DNA from: Pseudomonas sivasensis
Lineage (GTDB): Bacteria; Pseudomonadota; Gammaproteobacteria; Pseudomonadales; Pseudomonadaceae
Length of the DNA: 64,000 nucleotides
Direction of reading: 5' to 3'
Assembly (NCBI RefSeq): GCF_013778505.1
Contig: NZ_JAAOWU010000002.1
Span: 372,001-436,000, forward strand
The notes under the pieces are model-generated. The model had not been told where the DNA came from. It was given only the letters and a program-made list of their open reading frames with translations, and did no database searches. This document shows positions 45,634 through 55,820 of the stretch, one piece after another; within the stretch, counting starts at the first letter, position 1, and each line of letters opens with the position of its first letter. A program made the position numbers and the translations under genes.

Positions 45634-47028
45634 ATGAGCACCGACAAGACCAACCAGTCCTGGGGCGGCCGCTTCAGTGAACCCGTCGACGCCTTCGTCG
45701 CCCGCTTCACCGCCTCCGTCACCTTCGACCAGCGCCTGTACCGCCACGACATCATGGGCTCCATCGCCCACGCGACGATGCTGGCCAAAGTCGGCGTGCT
45801 GACCGACGCCGAGCGCGACAGCATCATTGACGGCCTGACCACCATCCGCGGTGAGATCGAAGCCGGTACGTTCGACTGGCGCGTCGACCTGGAAGACGTG
45901 CACATGAATATCGAGGCCCGCCTCACCGACCGTATCGGTGTGACCGGCAAGAAACTGCACACCGGTCGTAGCCGTAACGACCAGGTGGCCACCGATATCC
46001 GCCTGTGGCTGCGCGATGAACTCGACCTGATCCTGTCCGAAATAACGCGCCTGCAAAAAGGCCTGCTGGAGCAGGCCGAACGCGAATCGGACACCATCAT
46101 GCCCGGCTTCACTCACCTGCAAACCGCCCAGCCTGTGACGTTCGGTCACCACCTGCTGGCCTGGTTCGAAATGCTCAGCCGCGACTACGAGCGCCTGGTC
46201 GATTGCCGCAAGCGCGCCAACCGCATGCCACTGGGCAGCGCCGCGCTGGCTGGCACCACTTACCCAATCGACCGCGAGTACACCGCGCAACTGCTGGGCT
46301 TCGACGCTGTGGGCGGCAACTCCCTGGACGGCGTCTCGGACCGTGACTTCGCCATCGAATTCTGCGCCGCCGCCAGCATTGCGATGATGCACCTGTCACG
46401 CTTCTCCGAAGAGTTGGTGCTGTGGACCAGCGCGCAATTCCAGTTCATCGACCTCCCGGATCGATTCTGCACCGGCAGCTCGATCATGCCGCAAAAGAAA
46501 AACCCCGACGTGCCAGAGCTGGTCCGCGGCAAGAGCGGCCGCGTATTCGGCGCACTGATGGGCCTGCTGACCCTGATGAAAGGCCAGCCGTTGGCCTACA
46601 ACAAGGACAATCAGGAAGACAAGGAACCGCTGTTCGACGCTGCCGACACCCTGCGCGACTCGCTGCGTGCCTTTGCCGACATGATCCCGGCGATCAAGCC
46701 AAAACACGCGATCATGCGTGAAGCGGCTTTGCGCGGTTTCTCCACGGCAACGGACCTGGCGGACTACCTGGTACGCCGTGGCCTGCCGTTCCGTGACTGC
46801 CACGAAATCGTCGGCCACGCAGTGAAATACGGCGTGGAAACCGGCAAAGACCTGGCAGAAATGAGCCTGGAAGAACTGCGCCAGTTCAGCGACCAGATCG
46901 AGCAGGATGTGTTCGCCGTACTGACCCTGGAAGGTTCGGTGAATGCGCGTAATCACATCGGCGGCACTGCGCCCGCGCAGGTGAAGGCAGCGGTCGTACG
47001 CGGCCAGGCGTTGCTCGCCAGCCGCTAA
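45634..47028 (+). CDS. argH: Argininosuccinate lyase
   Basis: A 464-residue enzyme of the fumarase superfamily, last step of arginine synthesis. ATG 45634 ([25 protein letters not shown]) is the family start; 32 upstream codons in frame are not conserved. The signature [20 protein letters not shown] contains the mobile loop, and [21 protein letters not shown] and [14 protein letters not shown] are further active-site regions (the catalytic His in the latter). Followed by a short REP palindrome. Confidence 0.98.
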   Translation: MSTDKTNQSWGGRFSEPVDAFVARFTASVTFDQRLYRHDIMGSIAHATMLAKVGVLTDAERDSIIDGLTTIRGEIEAGTFDWRVDLEDVHMNIEARLTDRIGVTGKKLHTGRSRNDQVATDIRLWLRDELDLILSEITRLQKGLLEQAERESDTIMPGFTHLQTAQPVTFGHHLLAWFEMLSRDYERLVDCRKRANRMPLGSAALAGTTYPIDREYTAQLLGFDAVGGNSLDGVSDRDFAIEFCAAASIAMMHLSRFSEELVLWTSAQFQFIDLPDRFCTGSSIMPQKKNPDVPELVRGKSGRVFGALMGLLTLMKGQPLAYNKDNQEDKEPLFDAADTLRDSLRAFADMIPAIKPKHAIMREAALRGFSTATDLADYLVRRGLPFRDCHEIVGHAVKYGVETGKDLAEMSLEELRQFSDQIEQDVFAVLTLEGSVNARNHIGGTAPAQVKAAVVRGQALLASR

Positions 47029-47030
47029 AA

Positions 47031-47062
47031 AATGTGGGAGGGGCTTGCCCCCTCCCACACTT
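47031..47062. repeat. Single REP palindrome after argH
   Basis: TGTGGGAGGGGCTTGCCCCCTCCCACA-type hairpin formed by the two REP arms fused without a middle part, just past the argH stop and before the convergent GST gene. It may end the argH transcript. Confidence 0.8.
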
Positions 47063-47064
47063 GA

Positions 47065-47724
47065 TCACTTTTTGGCCGCAATCATCGCCATAAACGCAGG
47101 CATCGCCGCCTCCCGGTCCGCTGCCACCTTTTGGGCGTTGGGCATGGCATGCAATCGCTCCAACAACGCTTTCGCCTTTGGCAACTCAGCCAGCAAATCC
47201 AATCCAAACAGCTTCTCGCCCACGCCACAGGCGAGGTTCACGCTGTACATGAAATACAGATCCGCAATCGTAAAACTCTCCCCCGCCACGTAAGGCGCGA
47301 ACTTGCCGTGCCGACCTAAAGAACCGATCCCCAGCAGCAACTCAGCCTTGGATTTTTCCTTGATCGCCTCCGGCACCGGCATACCGAAAAACGCCTCGGC
47401 AAAACACGCGCGGGCGGGCAATTCGATGTACAGCTCGATTTCCCGGCACAGCGCCAGCACTTGGGCACGTTGGAATGGGTCTGCTGGCAACAGCGAAGGG
47501 CCTTCCTGGGTTTGCTCGATGTATTCGAGTATCACGCTGGTTTCGTTGATAAACCCCTGCTTTACGCCAAGCGCCGGTACCTTGCCGCGCGGACTAATTG
47601 CCAGGGCTTCCGGGGTTTGACCGGCGTAGAAAGGCACCTCTTCAAACAGGAGCCCTTTCTCCAACAGCGCCAGTTTCACCATGTTGTAGTAGTTGCTGAC
47701 CGAAAATCCGTAGAGCTTGAGCAT
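47065..47724 (-). CDS. Glutathione S-transferase family protein
   Basis: A 219-residue protein starting at ATG 47724 (MLKLYGFSVSNYYNMVKLALLEKGLLFEEVPF). Thioredoxin-fold N-domain with the glutathione-binding GKVPALGVKQGFINETSVILEYIEQ, then the helical C-domain (FAPYVAGESFTIADLYFMYSVNLA). The residue near the glutathione thiol is Ser/Asn (SVSNYY), so a conjugating class rather than Cys-type. Substrate unknown. Confidence 0.9.
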   Translation of the reverse strand: MLKLYGFSVSNYYNMVKLALLEKGLLFEEVPFYAGQTPEALAISPRGKVPALGVKQGFINETSVILEYIEQTQEGPSLLPADPFQRAQVLALCREIELYIELPARACFAEAFFGMPVPEAIKEKSKAELLLGIGSLGRHGKFAPYVAGESFTIADLYFMYSVNLACGVGEKLFGLDLLAELPKAKALLERLHAMPNAQKVAADREAAMPAFMAMIAAKK

Positions 47725-47849
47725 CGCAAAGCCTCCAGGCCGTGTGCGGGGTTGGCTGCAAGAGTTATAGATCTTGACGCCCAGCCTGACCAGCAGCATC
47801 ACCTGCCTGAATGGAGGTAGACTGGCGCCCTTTCCTTGAGGAGCCTGCC

Positions 47850-48134
47850 ATGAGCGAGCCGACCGATATCGACAGTGACGAAGAAGAATTCACCGAAAAC
47901 ACCCTGATCGAAGCGATCGAGAACCAGATCGAAAGCGACAATCCCCCCGCCGCCAAGGCGACCTTCAACAAACTGACCCTGGTGGGTTATGAACGCGAAG
48001 ACATCCTGAATCTTATGGCCCACGTGCTGGCGTTCGAGATCGACGCGATGCTGGACGAGGACCGCGCCTTCAATACCGAATGGTATGAAACCGCGCTGCG
48101 GGCACTGCCTGAGTTGCCGCCTGAAAAGGAATAA
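47850..48134 (+). CDS. Small acidic conserved protein
   Basis: A 94-residue protein starting at ATG 47850 (MSEPTDIDSDEEEFTENTLIEAIENQIESDNPPAAKATFNKL) with GAGGAG upstream. The N-terminal third is strongly acidic; the rest is helical with GYEREDILNLMAHVLAFEIDAMLDEDRAFNTEWYETALRALPELP. I know similar hypothetical proteins in Pseudomonas but no function. It stands between the GST and the TIGR02647 gene. Confidence 0.8.
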   Translation: MSEPTDIDSDEEEFTENTLIEAIENQIESDNPPAAKATFNKLTLVGYEREDILNLMAHVLAFEIDAMLDEDRAFNTEWYETALRALPELPPEKE

Positions 48135-48229
48135 TCCCGGCACGCAGCAACACGCTGGACAGTTCGGCAAAGTGCGTTCACCTTATGGCCTGCTAGCCTC
48201 TAATAAATTTTAGAAAGTCTGGAGTCCTT

Positions 48230-48484
48230 ATGTCGTATACCCCTGAATTGGTTGCCGAACTGGAAATCCTTGTACTCTTCCCCTTGGACAGCACCAAGGA
48301 AGGTCTGAAGGTCCATCAGACCGCCGCTCCTACTGCCATCGCCGCTGCCAAGCGCCTCCATGCCAAAGGACTTATCGACCAGCCAGACGGGGGCTATCTG
48401 ACCAGCCTCGGTCGGGACGCCGCAGAGCAGGCCCAAACCCTGCTGACTATTCTGACCACTGCCAGCACCAAAGAAGCAGCCTGA
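48230..48484 (+). CDS. TIGR02647 family small protein
   Basis: An 84-residue protein, MSYTPELVAELEILVLFPLDSTKEGLKVHQTAAP with a winged-helix-like ending (AKRLHAKGLIDQPDGGYLTSLGRDAAEQAQTLL). It matches the family TIGR02647 as I recall it; members are short, found in gammaproteobacteria, and have no assigned role. The pattern AxRLHxKGLI...GGYLTxLGxxAA resembles a MarR/ArsR-type wing, so a DNA-binding role is possible but unproven. Confidence 0.82.
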   Translation: MSYTPELVAELEILVLFPLDSTKEGLKVHQTAAPTAIAAAKRLHAKGLIDQPDGGYLTSLGRDAAEQAQTLLTILTTASTKEAA

Positions 48485-48652
48485 TACCCGATACCGCCCA
48501 TGGAGTCCGCTCACTGCGGATTCCAAGGGCGTTGCTGTGGGCCAGTTAAAATTCTGGCGTCAAAGACCATTTCCCCCTAAACCTCCTACGCCACTGGCTG
48601 TAAACTCCTACACGGCCGCCCACGTCGGGCCCTGCGAGCCACCGAGTTCGAC

Positions 48653-51493
48653 ATGACCCGCACCCATGAAATCCGCCCTGACTTGGACGAAGGCATCGAC
48701 CGCAAGGTGCTGGCCCAATTGCGCGCGCGCTTCATGGCCCTCAATGAGGGGCGCATGGCGCGTGCCGTCGAGGGGCTGACGCCGCGCCAGCAAAGCGTGC
48801 TGACCCTCCTGCCACTGTTTTTTCATGTTAATCATCCGCTGTTGCCCGGTTATGTTTCGGGCAGCACGCCAGCCGGGCTTTCGAATTTCGAGCCCGACGC
48901 TCAGGCCTTGGCCGAAGCCCAACGCCTGACCCGCTCGTTCTCTTACAAGCCGCGCCCGGTCAATCAGCCCAAGCCTATCCATGGCCTATTTCTGATGGGC
49001 AGCCTTGGCACCCTCGCCCAAGCGGATCAGAGCGATATGGACGTATGGGTGTGCCACGCCCCCGACCTGGGCGAAAACGAGCTGGCCGAACTGCGCAAGA
49101 AATGCCAACTGCTAGAAGCCTGGGCCCTCACCATGGGTGCCGAGGCACACTTCTTCCTGATCGAGCCAACGCGCTTCGTACTCGGCGAGCGCGACACCCA
49201 ACTGAGCTCCGACGACTGCGGTACCACCCAGCATTACCTGCTGCTGGACGAGTTCTACCGTACAGCCATCTGGTTGGCCGGGCGCACGCCGATTTGGTGG
49301 CTGGTGCCGGTATACGAAGAGACCCGTTACGCCGAATTCACCCACACACTGCTCTCCAAGCGGTTTATCCGCGCCGATGAAACCCTTGACCTCGGCCACC
49401 TGGCACATATTCCACCCGGCGAATTCATCGGAGCCGGTCTATGGCAGTTGTTCAAAGGCATCGAGTCACCTTACAAATCGGTGCTCAAACTGCTGCTGAC
49501 TGAGGTCTACGCCAGCGAACACCCCAACGTGCATTGCCTGAGCCTGCGCTTCAAGCGCGCGGTGTTCGCGAACCAGATGGACCTGGATGAGCTGGACCCA
49601 TACATCGTGGTGTACCGCCGCATCGAGGAATACCTCAAGGCACGCAACGAGCCCGAACGCCTGGAATTGGTACGCCGCGCGCTGTACCTGAAGGTCAATC
49701 GCAAGCTCACCGCCGGCCAACGCACCAGCAGTTGGCAGCGACTGTTGCTGGAGCGCCTGGCCCGCGAATGGAGCTGGGACCAGCGTCAACTCGCCCTGCT
49801 GGACAGCCGCAGCCAGTGGAAAGTGCGTCAGGTGGCCTCGGAACGCCGCGCCCTGGTCAGCGAGCTGAACTACAGCTATCGCTTCCTGACCCAGTTTGCC
49901 CGGACCGAACAAACCGTCAGCCTGATCAACAAGCGCGACCTTAACGTTCTGGGCCGGCGCCTGTATGCCGCTTTTGAGCGCAAGGCCGGCAAGGTCGAAT
50001 TCATCAACCCCGGCATCGCACCGGACCTGGCTGAAGACACCTTGACCCTGGTGCAGTCGCCCAACCGCAAGGAACCGGGCCAGCATCACTGGGGGTTGTA
50101 CAACGGCAACCTCACGGCCCTGGAGTGGGAACACTTTGCGCCCATCAAGCGCAGCCGCGACCTGCTGGAAATGCTCACTTGGTGCCATCGCAACGGTGTA
50201 ATCGACAGCAGCACGCGCCTGGCGCTGCACCCCGGCACCAGCGACATGACCGAATTCGAGTTGTTCAACCTGCTGGGCAGCCTGCAACAAACGGTCGCCC
50301 TGCCCCTGACCAGCGTCGATGAAATAAGCCTGCTGCGATCGGCGGTGCCCGAGGAAGTGTTGCTGCTGATCAACGTCGGCGTCGACCCGCTCAAGCATCA
50401 CCGCGACCTGAACATCCTGATGACCACCGAGCGCACCGACTCCCTGAGTTATGCCGGTGTTCGCGATAACCTGGTGCTGACCCTGGACCAAGTCACGCTC
50501 AACAGCTGGAACGAGGTGATGGTCAGCCGTTACGACGGCCCGCACGCTTTGCTCGATTGCCTGCGCGACTACCTAAACCAACTGCCATCAGACCGCCTGC
50601 CGCGTCTGCGGGTGCGCTGCTTCTGTCATAACCGTGCGCAGTTCATTGCCCAGCGCGTGGAGGAAATCTTCGACACCGCGCAGAACCTGCTGCTGGGTCA
50701 GTCCAACCACCGCTACTTGCTGCAAGTTCAGCAGCACTACCACGTAATGGAGTTGATGCCGGGCCAAGCCACCCATGTGTCACTGGCAACCCAGGACGCG
50801 CTGATCGCCTACCTCAGCGAAGAGCTGGCCAGCTACAGCCCGCTGCATCTGGACACGATGGCCCTGGAAGACCACGACCTGGCGCTGCTGCTGCCCATGG
50901 GCATGGCTGATTGCGTGCAAGTGTTCTACCGGGTCAATGAGGATTTCGCCGAGCTGTATGTGCTGGATGAGTTCAACGCGCTCTGGCAGCAGCGCCTGCC
51001 GTTTCATGATGAGCAGAGCCTGCTGGCGCCTTTGCAGCGCTTTCTGCAATCCATCATCTATCGGCGGGATGCGTTGTCGCCGCTGGACACGCAACAACCC
51101 CTGGGCGCGGTGCAGACCTTGTATTACCAACTATTGCCGACAGGAAGCGGACGCGCCCGCGGGATCGAACCTCGGCCGGCGCCGCACAATCCAACGAACA
51201 AATCGTTTTACGACGTGCAGGCGATTATCGGCAAAGCAGCACACGGCAAGGTGGGCATTACCCTGTACTGCAATCAGCGGGAGTTTTCCGAATTGGAATT
51301 CGGCGACCAGCTATTTGCCGTGGTCGCCCAGGAGATCGTTGGACAGCGCCGGGAAACCGAGCGCTACCGTTGCTACATCACCGACCTGGATCTATCGGGC
51401 CTGCTCGGTGATGTGCAGAGCCCGAGCAACCTTTACCTGCGTTACAAGGCCGAGCTGGAGCTGTCGCTCAACGAGGCGCTGAGCCAGATTTAG
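48653..51493 (+). CDS. cyaA: Class I adenylate cyclase
   Basis: A 946-residue class I cyclase making cAMP for Vfr/CRP-type regulators. The catalytic nucleotidyltransferase region is GLFLMGSLGTLAQADQSDMDVWVCH (about 107-131), with the GSLGT and DxD elements. The long C-terminal part (after about 500) is regulatory in enterobacteria. ATG 48653 has a weak ribosome site but matches the family start (RTHEIRPDLDEGIDRKVLAQLRARF). The stop overlaps the convergent rnk stop by four bases. Confidence 0.96.
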   Translation: MTRTHEIRPDLDEGIDRKVLAQLRARFMALNEGRMARAVEGLTPRQQSVLTLLPLFFHVNHPLLPGYVSGSTPAGLSNFEPDAQALAEAQRLTRSFSYKPRPVNQPKPIHGLFLMGSLGTLAQADQSDMDVWVCHAPDLGENELAELRKKCQLLEAWALTMGAEAHFFLIEPTRFVLGERDTQLSSDDCGTTQHYLLLDEFYRTAIWLAGRTPIWWLVPVYEETRYAEFTHTLLSKRFIRADETLDLGHLAHIPPGEFIGAGLWQLFKGIESPYKSVLKLLLTEVYASEHPNVHCLSLRFKRAVFANQMDLDELDPYIVVYRRIEEYLKARNEPERLELVRRALYLKVNRKLTAGQRTSSWQRLLLERLAREWSWDQRQLALLDSRSQWKVRQVASERRALVSELNYSYRFLTQFARTEQTVSLINKRDLNVLGRRLYAAFERKAGKVEFINPGIAPDLAEDTLTLVQSPNRKEPGQHHWGLYNGNLTALEWEHFAPIKRSRDLLEMLTWCHRNGVIDSSTRLALHPGTSDMTEFELFNLLGSLQQTVALPLTSVDEISLLRSAVPEEVLLLINVGVDPLKHHRDLNILMTTERTDSLSYAGVRDNLVLTLDQVTLNSWNEVMVSRYDGPHALLDCLRDYLNQLPSDRLPRLRVRCFCHNRAQFIAQRVEEIFDTAQNLLLGQSNHRYLLQVQQHYHVMELMPGQATHVSLATQDALIAYLSEELASYSPLHLDTMALEDHDLALLLPMGMADCVQVFYRVNEDFAELYVLDEFNALWQQRLPFHDEQSLLAPLQRFLQSIIYRRDALSPLDTQQPLGAVQTLYYQLLPTGSGRARGIEPRPAPHNPTNKSFYDVQAIIGKAAHGKVGITLYCNQREFSELEFGDQLFAVVAQEIVGQRRETERYRCYITDLDLSGLLGDVQSPSNLYLRYKAELELSLNEALSQI

Positions 51494-51903
51494 AGAGTGA
51501 AGGCGCCGCCGTCTTTTGGCTGGACTTCAACACTGAGCAATTCAAGCTTGAGGGTCTTGCCGCCAGGTGCCGGCCAGTCGATATGCTGGCCCACTTTCAG
51601 GCCTAACAACGCGCTGCCCACGGGTGCCAGGATCGAGATCTTGCCGGCGTCTGCATTGGCATCTTTCGGATAGACCAGCGTCAGGTGGTAGTCCTTGCCG
51701 CTGCCTTGCTCACGGCAATGTACGCTGGAGTTCATGGTCACGACACCCGCAGGCACTTCATCGTGGCCAACCACTTCTTCGGCGCGATCGAGTTCGGCTT
51801 GCAACGCTTCGACGCCGGGAGTTTCGTCGCCCAAGCGGTCGATCAGTTGCTCCAGACGCTGCACGTCAAGACGGGTGAGGATGATGGACGGTGCGGTGGT
51901 CAT
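51490..51903 (-). CDS. rnk: Regulator of nucleoside diphosphate kinase Rnk
   Basis: A 137-residue GreA/B-related protein: N-terminal short coiled coil (TRLDVQRLEQLIDRLGDETPGVEALQAELDRAEEVVGHDEVP) and C-terminal FKBP-like domain (SSVHCREQGSGKDYHLTLVYPKDANADAGKISILAPVGSALLGLKVGQHIDWPAPGGKTLKLELLSVEVQP). Rnk binds RNA polymerase but lacks the long cleavage finger of Gre factors. A terminator hairpin lies only 27 bases before its start codon. Confidence 0.95.
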   Translation of the reverse strand: MTTAPSIILTRLDVQRLEQLIDRLGDETPGVEALQAELDRAEEVVGHDEVPAGVVTMNSSVHCREQGSGKDYHLTLVYPKDANADAGKISILAPVGSALLGLKVGQHIDWPAPGGKTLKLELLSVEVQPKDGGAFTL

Positions 51904-51931
51904 GATTCAGGCAGACTCCTTTTTTCTGCAC

Positions 51932-51966
51932 AAAAAAGCAAAACCCCGCCAAAAAAAGGCGGGGTT
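51932..51966 (-). terminator. Terminator hairpin just upstream of rnk
   Basis: AACCCCGCC / GGCGGGGTT stem (9 pairs) with a seven-base loop of T (minus strand) and a TTGCTTTTTT tail. It ends the cyaY-DUF1289 transcript, but its T tail runs into the rnk ribosome site region. Confidence 0.85.
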
Positions 51967-52034
51967 CTCGCGGGCCTCGATGAGTTGAGGCGTACCCGGA
52001 CACTACCACAGCGTCACAAATAAACAAGACAGCC

Positions 52035-52253
52035 TCAGGCGTGCGCCCTGCGCTGCTCGGCCTCGGCGCAGATCACCCTGCGCCGGGCATCGTCGGCGGA
52101 GCGCCATTCGCGGATGTCTTCAACGTGACGAAAGCAGCCGAGGCAGACTTTTTGCTCGTCCAGACGACACAAACTGATACAAGGTGACGGCACCGCCGGG
52201 CTGACATTACTGAACAGCGGCTTTGGCGGACGTACGGGCGCAGGCTCAGTCAC
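52035..52253 (-). CDS. DUF1289 domain small protein
   Basis: About 72 residues from GTG 52253, which has GACGAG at fitting distance; a TTG two codons upstream overlaps the cyaY stop and is a poorer choice. The Cys pattern SPCISLCRLDEQKVCLGCFRHVEDIREW (CxxxC then CxxC) is the DUF1289 signature and suggests a metal site. The neighbour cyaY handles iron, so an iron-related role can be imagined, though members are uncharacterised. Confidence 0.85.
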   Translation of the reverse strand: MTEPAPVRPPKPLFSNVSPAVPSPCISLCRLDEQKVCLGCFRHVEDIREWRSADDARRRVICAEAEQRRAHA

Positions 52254-52255
52254 GG

Positions 52256-52588
52256 TCAAATCTCGTCGAAATCCAGCTCGGCGCCGGTATATTCGTGGAC
52301 CAGGCGCGTGAGCATCTCGCCCAACAACTCTTCACTCTTATCGCACTGCCATTTGCCGCTTTCTTCGTCGTAGTCAAAGTGAACGCCACCGGAGCGCGCC
52401 GCCAGCCACAGCTGACGCAGGGGTTCCTGGCGACTGAAGATCAGTTGCTGGCCACTCTCGAACTTGACGGTCAGCACGCCGGCCGAGTTTTCCAGGTCCA
52501 CATCCAGGCCGCTGTCGTCAAAAATATCTTCCAGCGCCTGCTGGGTCGCATCCACCAGGTCGTGAAAACGGGCTTCGGTCAAACTCAT
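52256..52588 (-). CDS. cyaY: Iron donor protein CyaY (frataxin)
   Basis: A 110-residue bacterial frataxin: acidic first helix (LTEARFHDLVDATQQALEDIFDDSGLDVDLENSAG), then the strand region VLTVKFESGQQLIFSRQEPLRQLWLAARSGGVHFDYDE. It binds iron through the acidic ridge and regulates Fe-S assembly by IscS. Divergent from lptM-lysA, 238 bases away. Confidence 0.97.
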   Translation of the reverse strand: MSLTEARFHDLVDATQQALEDIFDDSGLDVDLENSAGVLTVKFESGQQLIFSRQEPLRQLWLAARSGGVHFDYDEESGKWQCDKSEELLGEMLTRLVHEYTGAELDFDEI

Positions 52589-52826
52589 TGTGGCAACCTC
52601 AAAAGTGTCTGGTTTTGCTCAAGCGCCGCACGATACGGGCGAGCCTCGCCGATTGCAAAGGATACCGATTTCATTACCGATGACGGTATGAAATATCCTC
52701 TGCCAGCGTAGCCCGCTTCACCTTCATGTCGGCAAACCCCCGCCGGACGGGTATTTCGGCGCATAGGCAAGCTGGCGGGTGGTCGGTATACTCGGGCGCA
52801 ATTAATGCATATTCAAGGATTTCGCC

Positions 52827-52997
52827 ATGAAGCGCCTGATCTCTTCCCTTGCTGCGCTCGTCGCGGTCGCTTGCCTCGTTAGTGCCTGTGGTCAAAAAGG
52901 CCCGCTGTACCTGCCCGATGACAGCAAAGACCCGAATGAACAGGCGCAATCGTCGCAAAAGCCATCCAAAGCGCATAAGCACGACACCTACGAATAA
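52827..52997 (+). CDS. lptM: Small outer-membrane lipoprotein LptM (LppL)
   Basis: A 56-residue lipoprotein from ATG 52827 after AAGGA. Signal peptide with lipobox LVSAC (Cys21), then [11 protein letters not shown], the invariant motif of LptM/YifL proteins. LptM helps maturation of the LptD-LptE pore in E. coli. It precedes lysA by nine bases and belongs to the same operon. Confidence 0.93.
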   Translation: MKRLISSLAALVAVACLVSACGQKGPLYLPDDSKDPNEQAQSSQKPSKAHKHDTYE

Positions 52998-53006
52998 GGG
53001 AGCTCC

Positions 53007-54254
53007 ATGGACGCTTTTAACTACCGGGACGGCGAGCTGTTCGCGGAAGGCGTGGCGCTGTCCGCGATTGCCCAGCGCTTTGGTACCCCGACGTACGTGT
53101 ACTCACGCGCTCACATCGAAGCTCAATACCGCTCCTTCACCGACGCACTGGACGGCGTACCGCACTTGGTGTGCTACGCGGTCAAGGCAAACTCCAATCT
53201 GGGTGTACTGAATGTCCTGGCGCGTATGGGCGCTGGTTTTGACATCGTCTCCCGTGGCGAGCTGGAGCGGGTACTGGCAGCTGGTGGCCAGGCTGACAAG
53301 ATCGTGTTCTCCGGCGTCGGCAAGAGCCGCGAAGACATGCGCCGTGCCCTGGAAGTCGGTGTGCATTGCTTCAACATCGAATCCACCGACGAGCTGGAGC
53401 GCCTGCAGGTCGTAGCCGCCGAAATGGGCGTACGCGCGCCGATCTCCCTGCGCGTCAACCCGGACGTCGATGCTGGCACCCACCCGTACATTTCCACCGG
53501 TCTCAAAGAGAACAAGTTCGGCATCGCCATTGCTGACGCCGAGGACGTGTATATCCGCGCCGCGCAGTTGCCAAACCTGGAAGTGCTGGGCGTCGACTGC
53601 CACATCGGTTCGCAACTGACCACTCTGCCGCCGTTCCTAGATGCCCTCGACCGCCTGCTGGCGCTGATTGATCGCCTGGGCGAATGCGGTATCTACCTGC
53701 ACCACATCGACCTCGGTGGCGGCGTGGGCGTGCGGTATCGCGATGAAGAGCCGCCGCTGATTGCCGACTATATCCAGGCCGTGCGCGAGCGCATCGAAGG
53801 CCGCGACCTGACGCTGATGTTCGAGCCGGGCCGCTACATCGTCGCCAACGCCGGCGTGCTGCTGACCCAGGTCGAGTACCTCAAGCACACCGAGCACAAG
53901 GATTTCGCCATCGTCGACGCGGCGATGAACGACCTGATCCGCCCGGCGCTGTACCAGGCCTGGATGAATGTCACCGCTGTGACGCCTCGCGACAGCGAAG
54001 CTCGCGCCTATGACATCGTCGGCCCGATCTGCGAAACCGGCGACTTCCTCGCCAAGGATCGTCAGCTTGCGCTGGAGGAAGGCGATCTGCTGGCCGTGCA
54101 TTCGGCCGGTGCCTACGGGTTTGTCATGAGTTCCAACTACAACACCCGCGGCCGTACCGCCGAGGTACTGGTGGACGGTGATCAAGCGTTTGAAGTGCGT
54201 CGCCGCGAGACGGTAGCCGAGTTGTATGCTGGCGAAAGCCTGCTGCCGGAGTAA
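53007..54254 (+). CDS. lysA: Diaminopimelate decarboxylase
   Basis: A 415-residue PLP enzyme making lysine from meso-diaminopimelate. PLP-binding Lys is in [16 protein letters not shown]; the phosphate and substrate regions are [19 protein letters not shown] and [13 protein letters not shown]; the partner-subunit Cys is in [17 protein letters not shown] 53007 follows AAGGGA. It is followed after three bases by dapF. Confidence 0.98.
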   Translation: MDAFNYRDGELFAEGVALSAIAQRFGTPTYVYSRAHIEAQYRSFTDALDGVPHLVCYAVKANSNLGVLNVLARMGAGFDIVSRGELERVLAAGGQADKIVFSGVGKSREDMRRALEVGVHCFNIESTDELERLQVVAAEMGVRAPISLRVNPDVDAGTHPYISTGLKENKFGIAIADAEDVYIRAAQLPNLEVLGVDCHIGSQLTTLPPFLDALDRLLALIDRLGECGIYLHHIDLGGGVGVRYRDEEPPLIADYIQAVRERIEGRDLTLMFEPGRYIVANAGVLLTQVEYLKHTEHKDFAIVDAAMNDLIRPALYQAWMNVTAVTPRDSEARAYDIVGPICETGDFLAKDRQLALEEGDLLAVHSAGAYGFVMSSNYNTRGRTAEVLVDGDQAFEVRRRETVAELYAGESLLPE

Positions 54255-54257
54255 GCC

Positions 54258-55088
54258 ATGCTGCTGCGTTTTACCAAGATGCACGGGCTCGGCAATGATT
54301 TCATGGTCCTCGACCTGGTCAGCCAGCACGCGCACATCCTGCCCAAGCACGCTAAACAGTGGGGCGACCGGCATACAGGCATTGGCTTCGACCAATTGCT
54401 GATCGTCGAGGCGCCAAGCAACCCGGAGGTGGATTTCCGTTATCGGATCTTCAACTCCGACGGTTCCGAAGTGGAACAGTGCGGCAACGGTGCGCGCTGT
54501 TTCGCGCGTTTCGTGCTGGATAAGCGCCTGACCGCCAAGCGCCAGATCCGCGTCGAGACCAAGAGCGGCGTGATCGAGCTGGATATTCGCAGCGACGGCC
54601 AAATCAGCGTCAACATGGGCGCGCCGCGCTTGGTGCCAGCGGATATTCCCTTCCAGGCCAGCGAGCAGGCCACCAGCTACGCAGTCGATGTCGACGGCAA
54701 GATCGTCGACTTGGCGGCCGTCTCCATGGGCAACCCCCATGCTGTGTTGCGGGTCAACGACATCAACAATGCCCCCGTACATGAACTGGGGCCGAAGATC
54801 GAACACCACCCGCGCTTTCCGGCACGGGTCAACGTGGGTTTCCTGCAGGTGATCGACCGTTCCCGCGCGCAATTGCGTGTGTGGGAACGCGGCGCCGGCG
54901 AAACCCAGGCCTGCGGCACCGGTGCTTGCGCCGCTGCCGTGGCCGCGATCAGCCAGGGGTGGATGGATTCGCCGCTGCTGATCGACCTGCCCGGTGGACG
55001 CCTGTCCATCGAATGGGCAGGCCCTGGCCACCCGGTTCTGATGACCGGGCCGGCCTCGCGTGTATACGAAGGACAGGTCCGTCTATGA
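54258..55088 (+). CDS. dapF: Diaminopimelate epimerase
   Basis: A 276-residue cofactor-free racemase making meso-diaminopimelate, the LysA substrate and a peptidoglycan building block. The two catalytic Cys lie in [13 protein letters not shown] and [16 protein letters not shown]. Start motif [15 protein letters not shown]. It lies three bases after lysA and 13 before the DUF484 gene. Confidence 0.98.
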   Translation: MLLRFTKMHGLGNDFMVLDLVSQHAHILPKHAKQWGDRHTGIGFDQLLIVEAPSNPEVDFRYRIFNSDGSEVEQCGNGARCFARFVLDKRLTAKRQIRVETKSGVIELDIRSDGQISVNMGAPRLVPADIPFQASEQATSYAVDVDGKIVDLAAVSMGNPHAVLRVNDINNAPVHELGPKIEHHPRFPARVNVGFLQVIDRSRAQLRVWERGAGETQACGTGACAAAVAAISQGWMDSPLLIDLPGGRLSIEWAGPGHPVLMTGPASRVYEGQVRL

Positions 55089-55101
55089 GTGAGCCAAGCT
55101 A

Positions 55102-55818
55102 ATGACCGATAAGCCTCAAGTACCCGCACCCGCAACCCCGAGCGAAAGTCTGGAGGCCGCTGCTGTCGCGGCGTACCTTGAGGCGAATCCGGATTTCTTC
55201 GTCGAGCACGAAGAACTGCTGCCGGCACTGCGCATCCCCCACCAGCGCGGCGACACCGTGTCGCTGGTGGAGCGACAGATGAAGATCCTGCGCGAGCGCA
55301 ATATCGAGATGCGTCATAAGCTCTCGCACTTGATGGACGTCGCCCGCGACAACGACCGCTTGTTCGACAAAACACGTCGCCTGATCCTTGCGCTGATGGA
55401 CGCCACCAGCCTGGAAGAAACCGTGATCGCCGTGGAAGACAGCCTGCGCCAGGACTTCCAAGTGCCATTTGTCAGCCTGATCCTATTCAGCGACAACCCG
55501 ATGCCTGTAGGCCGCTGGGTCAGCGGCAGCGACGCACAGACCGCGATTGGCGGCCTGTTGTCCGAAGGCAAGACCATCAGCGGCACCTTGCGCGAGCATG
55601 AGCTGGACTTCCTGTTTGGTCCCGAACAGCTCAAGGAGATCGGCTCCACAGCCGTGGTCACCCTCAGCCATCAAGGCTTGCATGGCGTGCTGGCTATCGC
55701 CAGCCGTGATCCTGCGCACTACAAAAGCTCGGTGGGCACACTGTTCCTGACCTATATCGCCGAAGTGTTGGGCCGCGTCCTGCCGCGCTTCACCACTGCC
55801 CTGCGCGCGGTGCGCTAG
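55102..55818 (+). CDS. DUF484 family protein
   Basis: A 238-residue protein between dapF and xerC, the usual place of this family. N-terminal [43 protein letters not shown] is the family motif; a coiled-coil stretch follows, then a GAF-like domain ([62 protein letters not shown]). Function unknown; conserved linkage suggests a role with XerC or cell-wall synthesis. Confidence 0.92.
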   Translation: MTDKPQVPAPATPSESLEAAAVAAYLEANPDFFVEHEELLPALRIPHQRGDTVSLVERQMKILRERNIEMRHKLSHLMDVARDNDRLFDKTRRLILALMDATSLEETVIAVEDSLRQDFQVPFVSLILFSDNPMPVGRWVSGSDAQTAIGGLLSEGKTISGTLREHELDFLFGPEQLKEIGSTAVVTLSHQGLHGVLAIASRDPAHYKSSVGTLFLTYIAEVLGRVLPRFTTALRAVR

Positions 55819-55820
55819 CC

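Noticed and set aside
53637..55031. 464-codon minus-strand frame opposite lysA and dapF
   Set aside because: Shadow of two certain genes.
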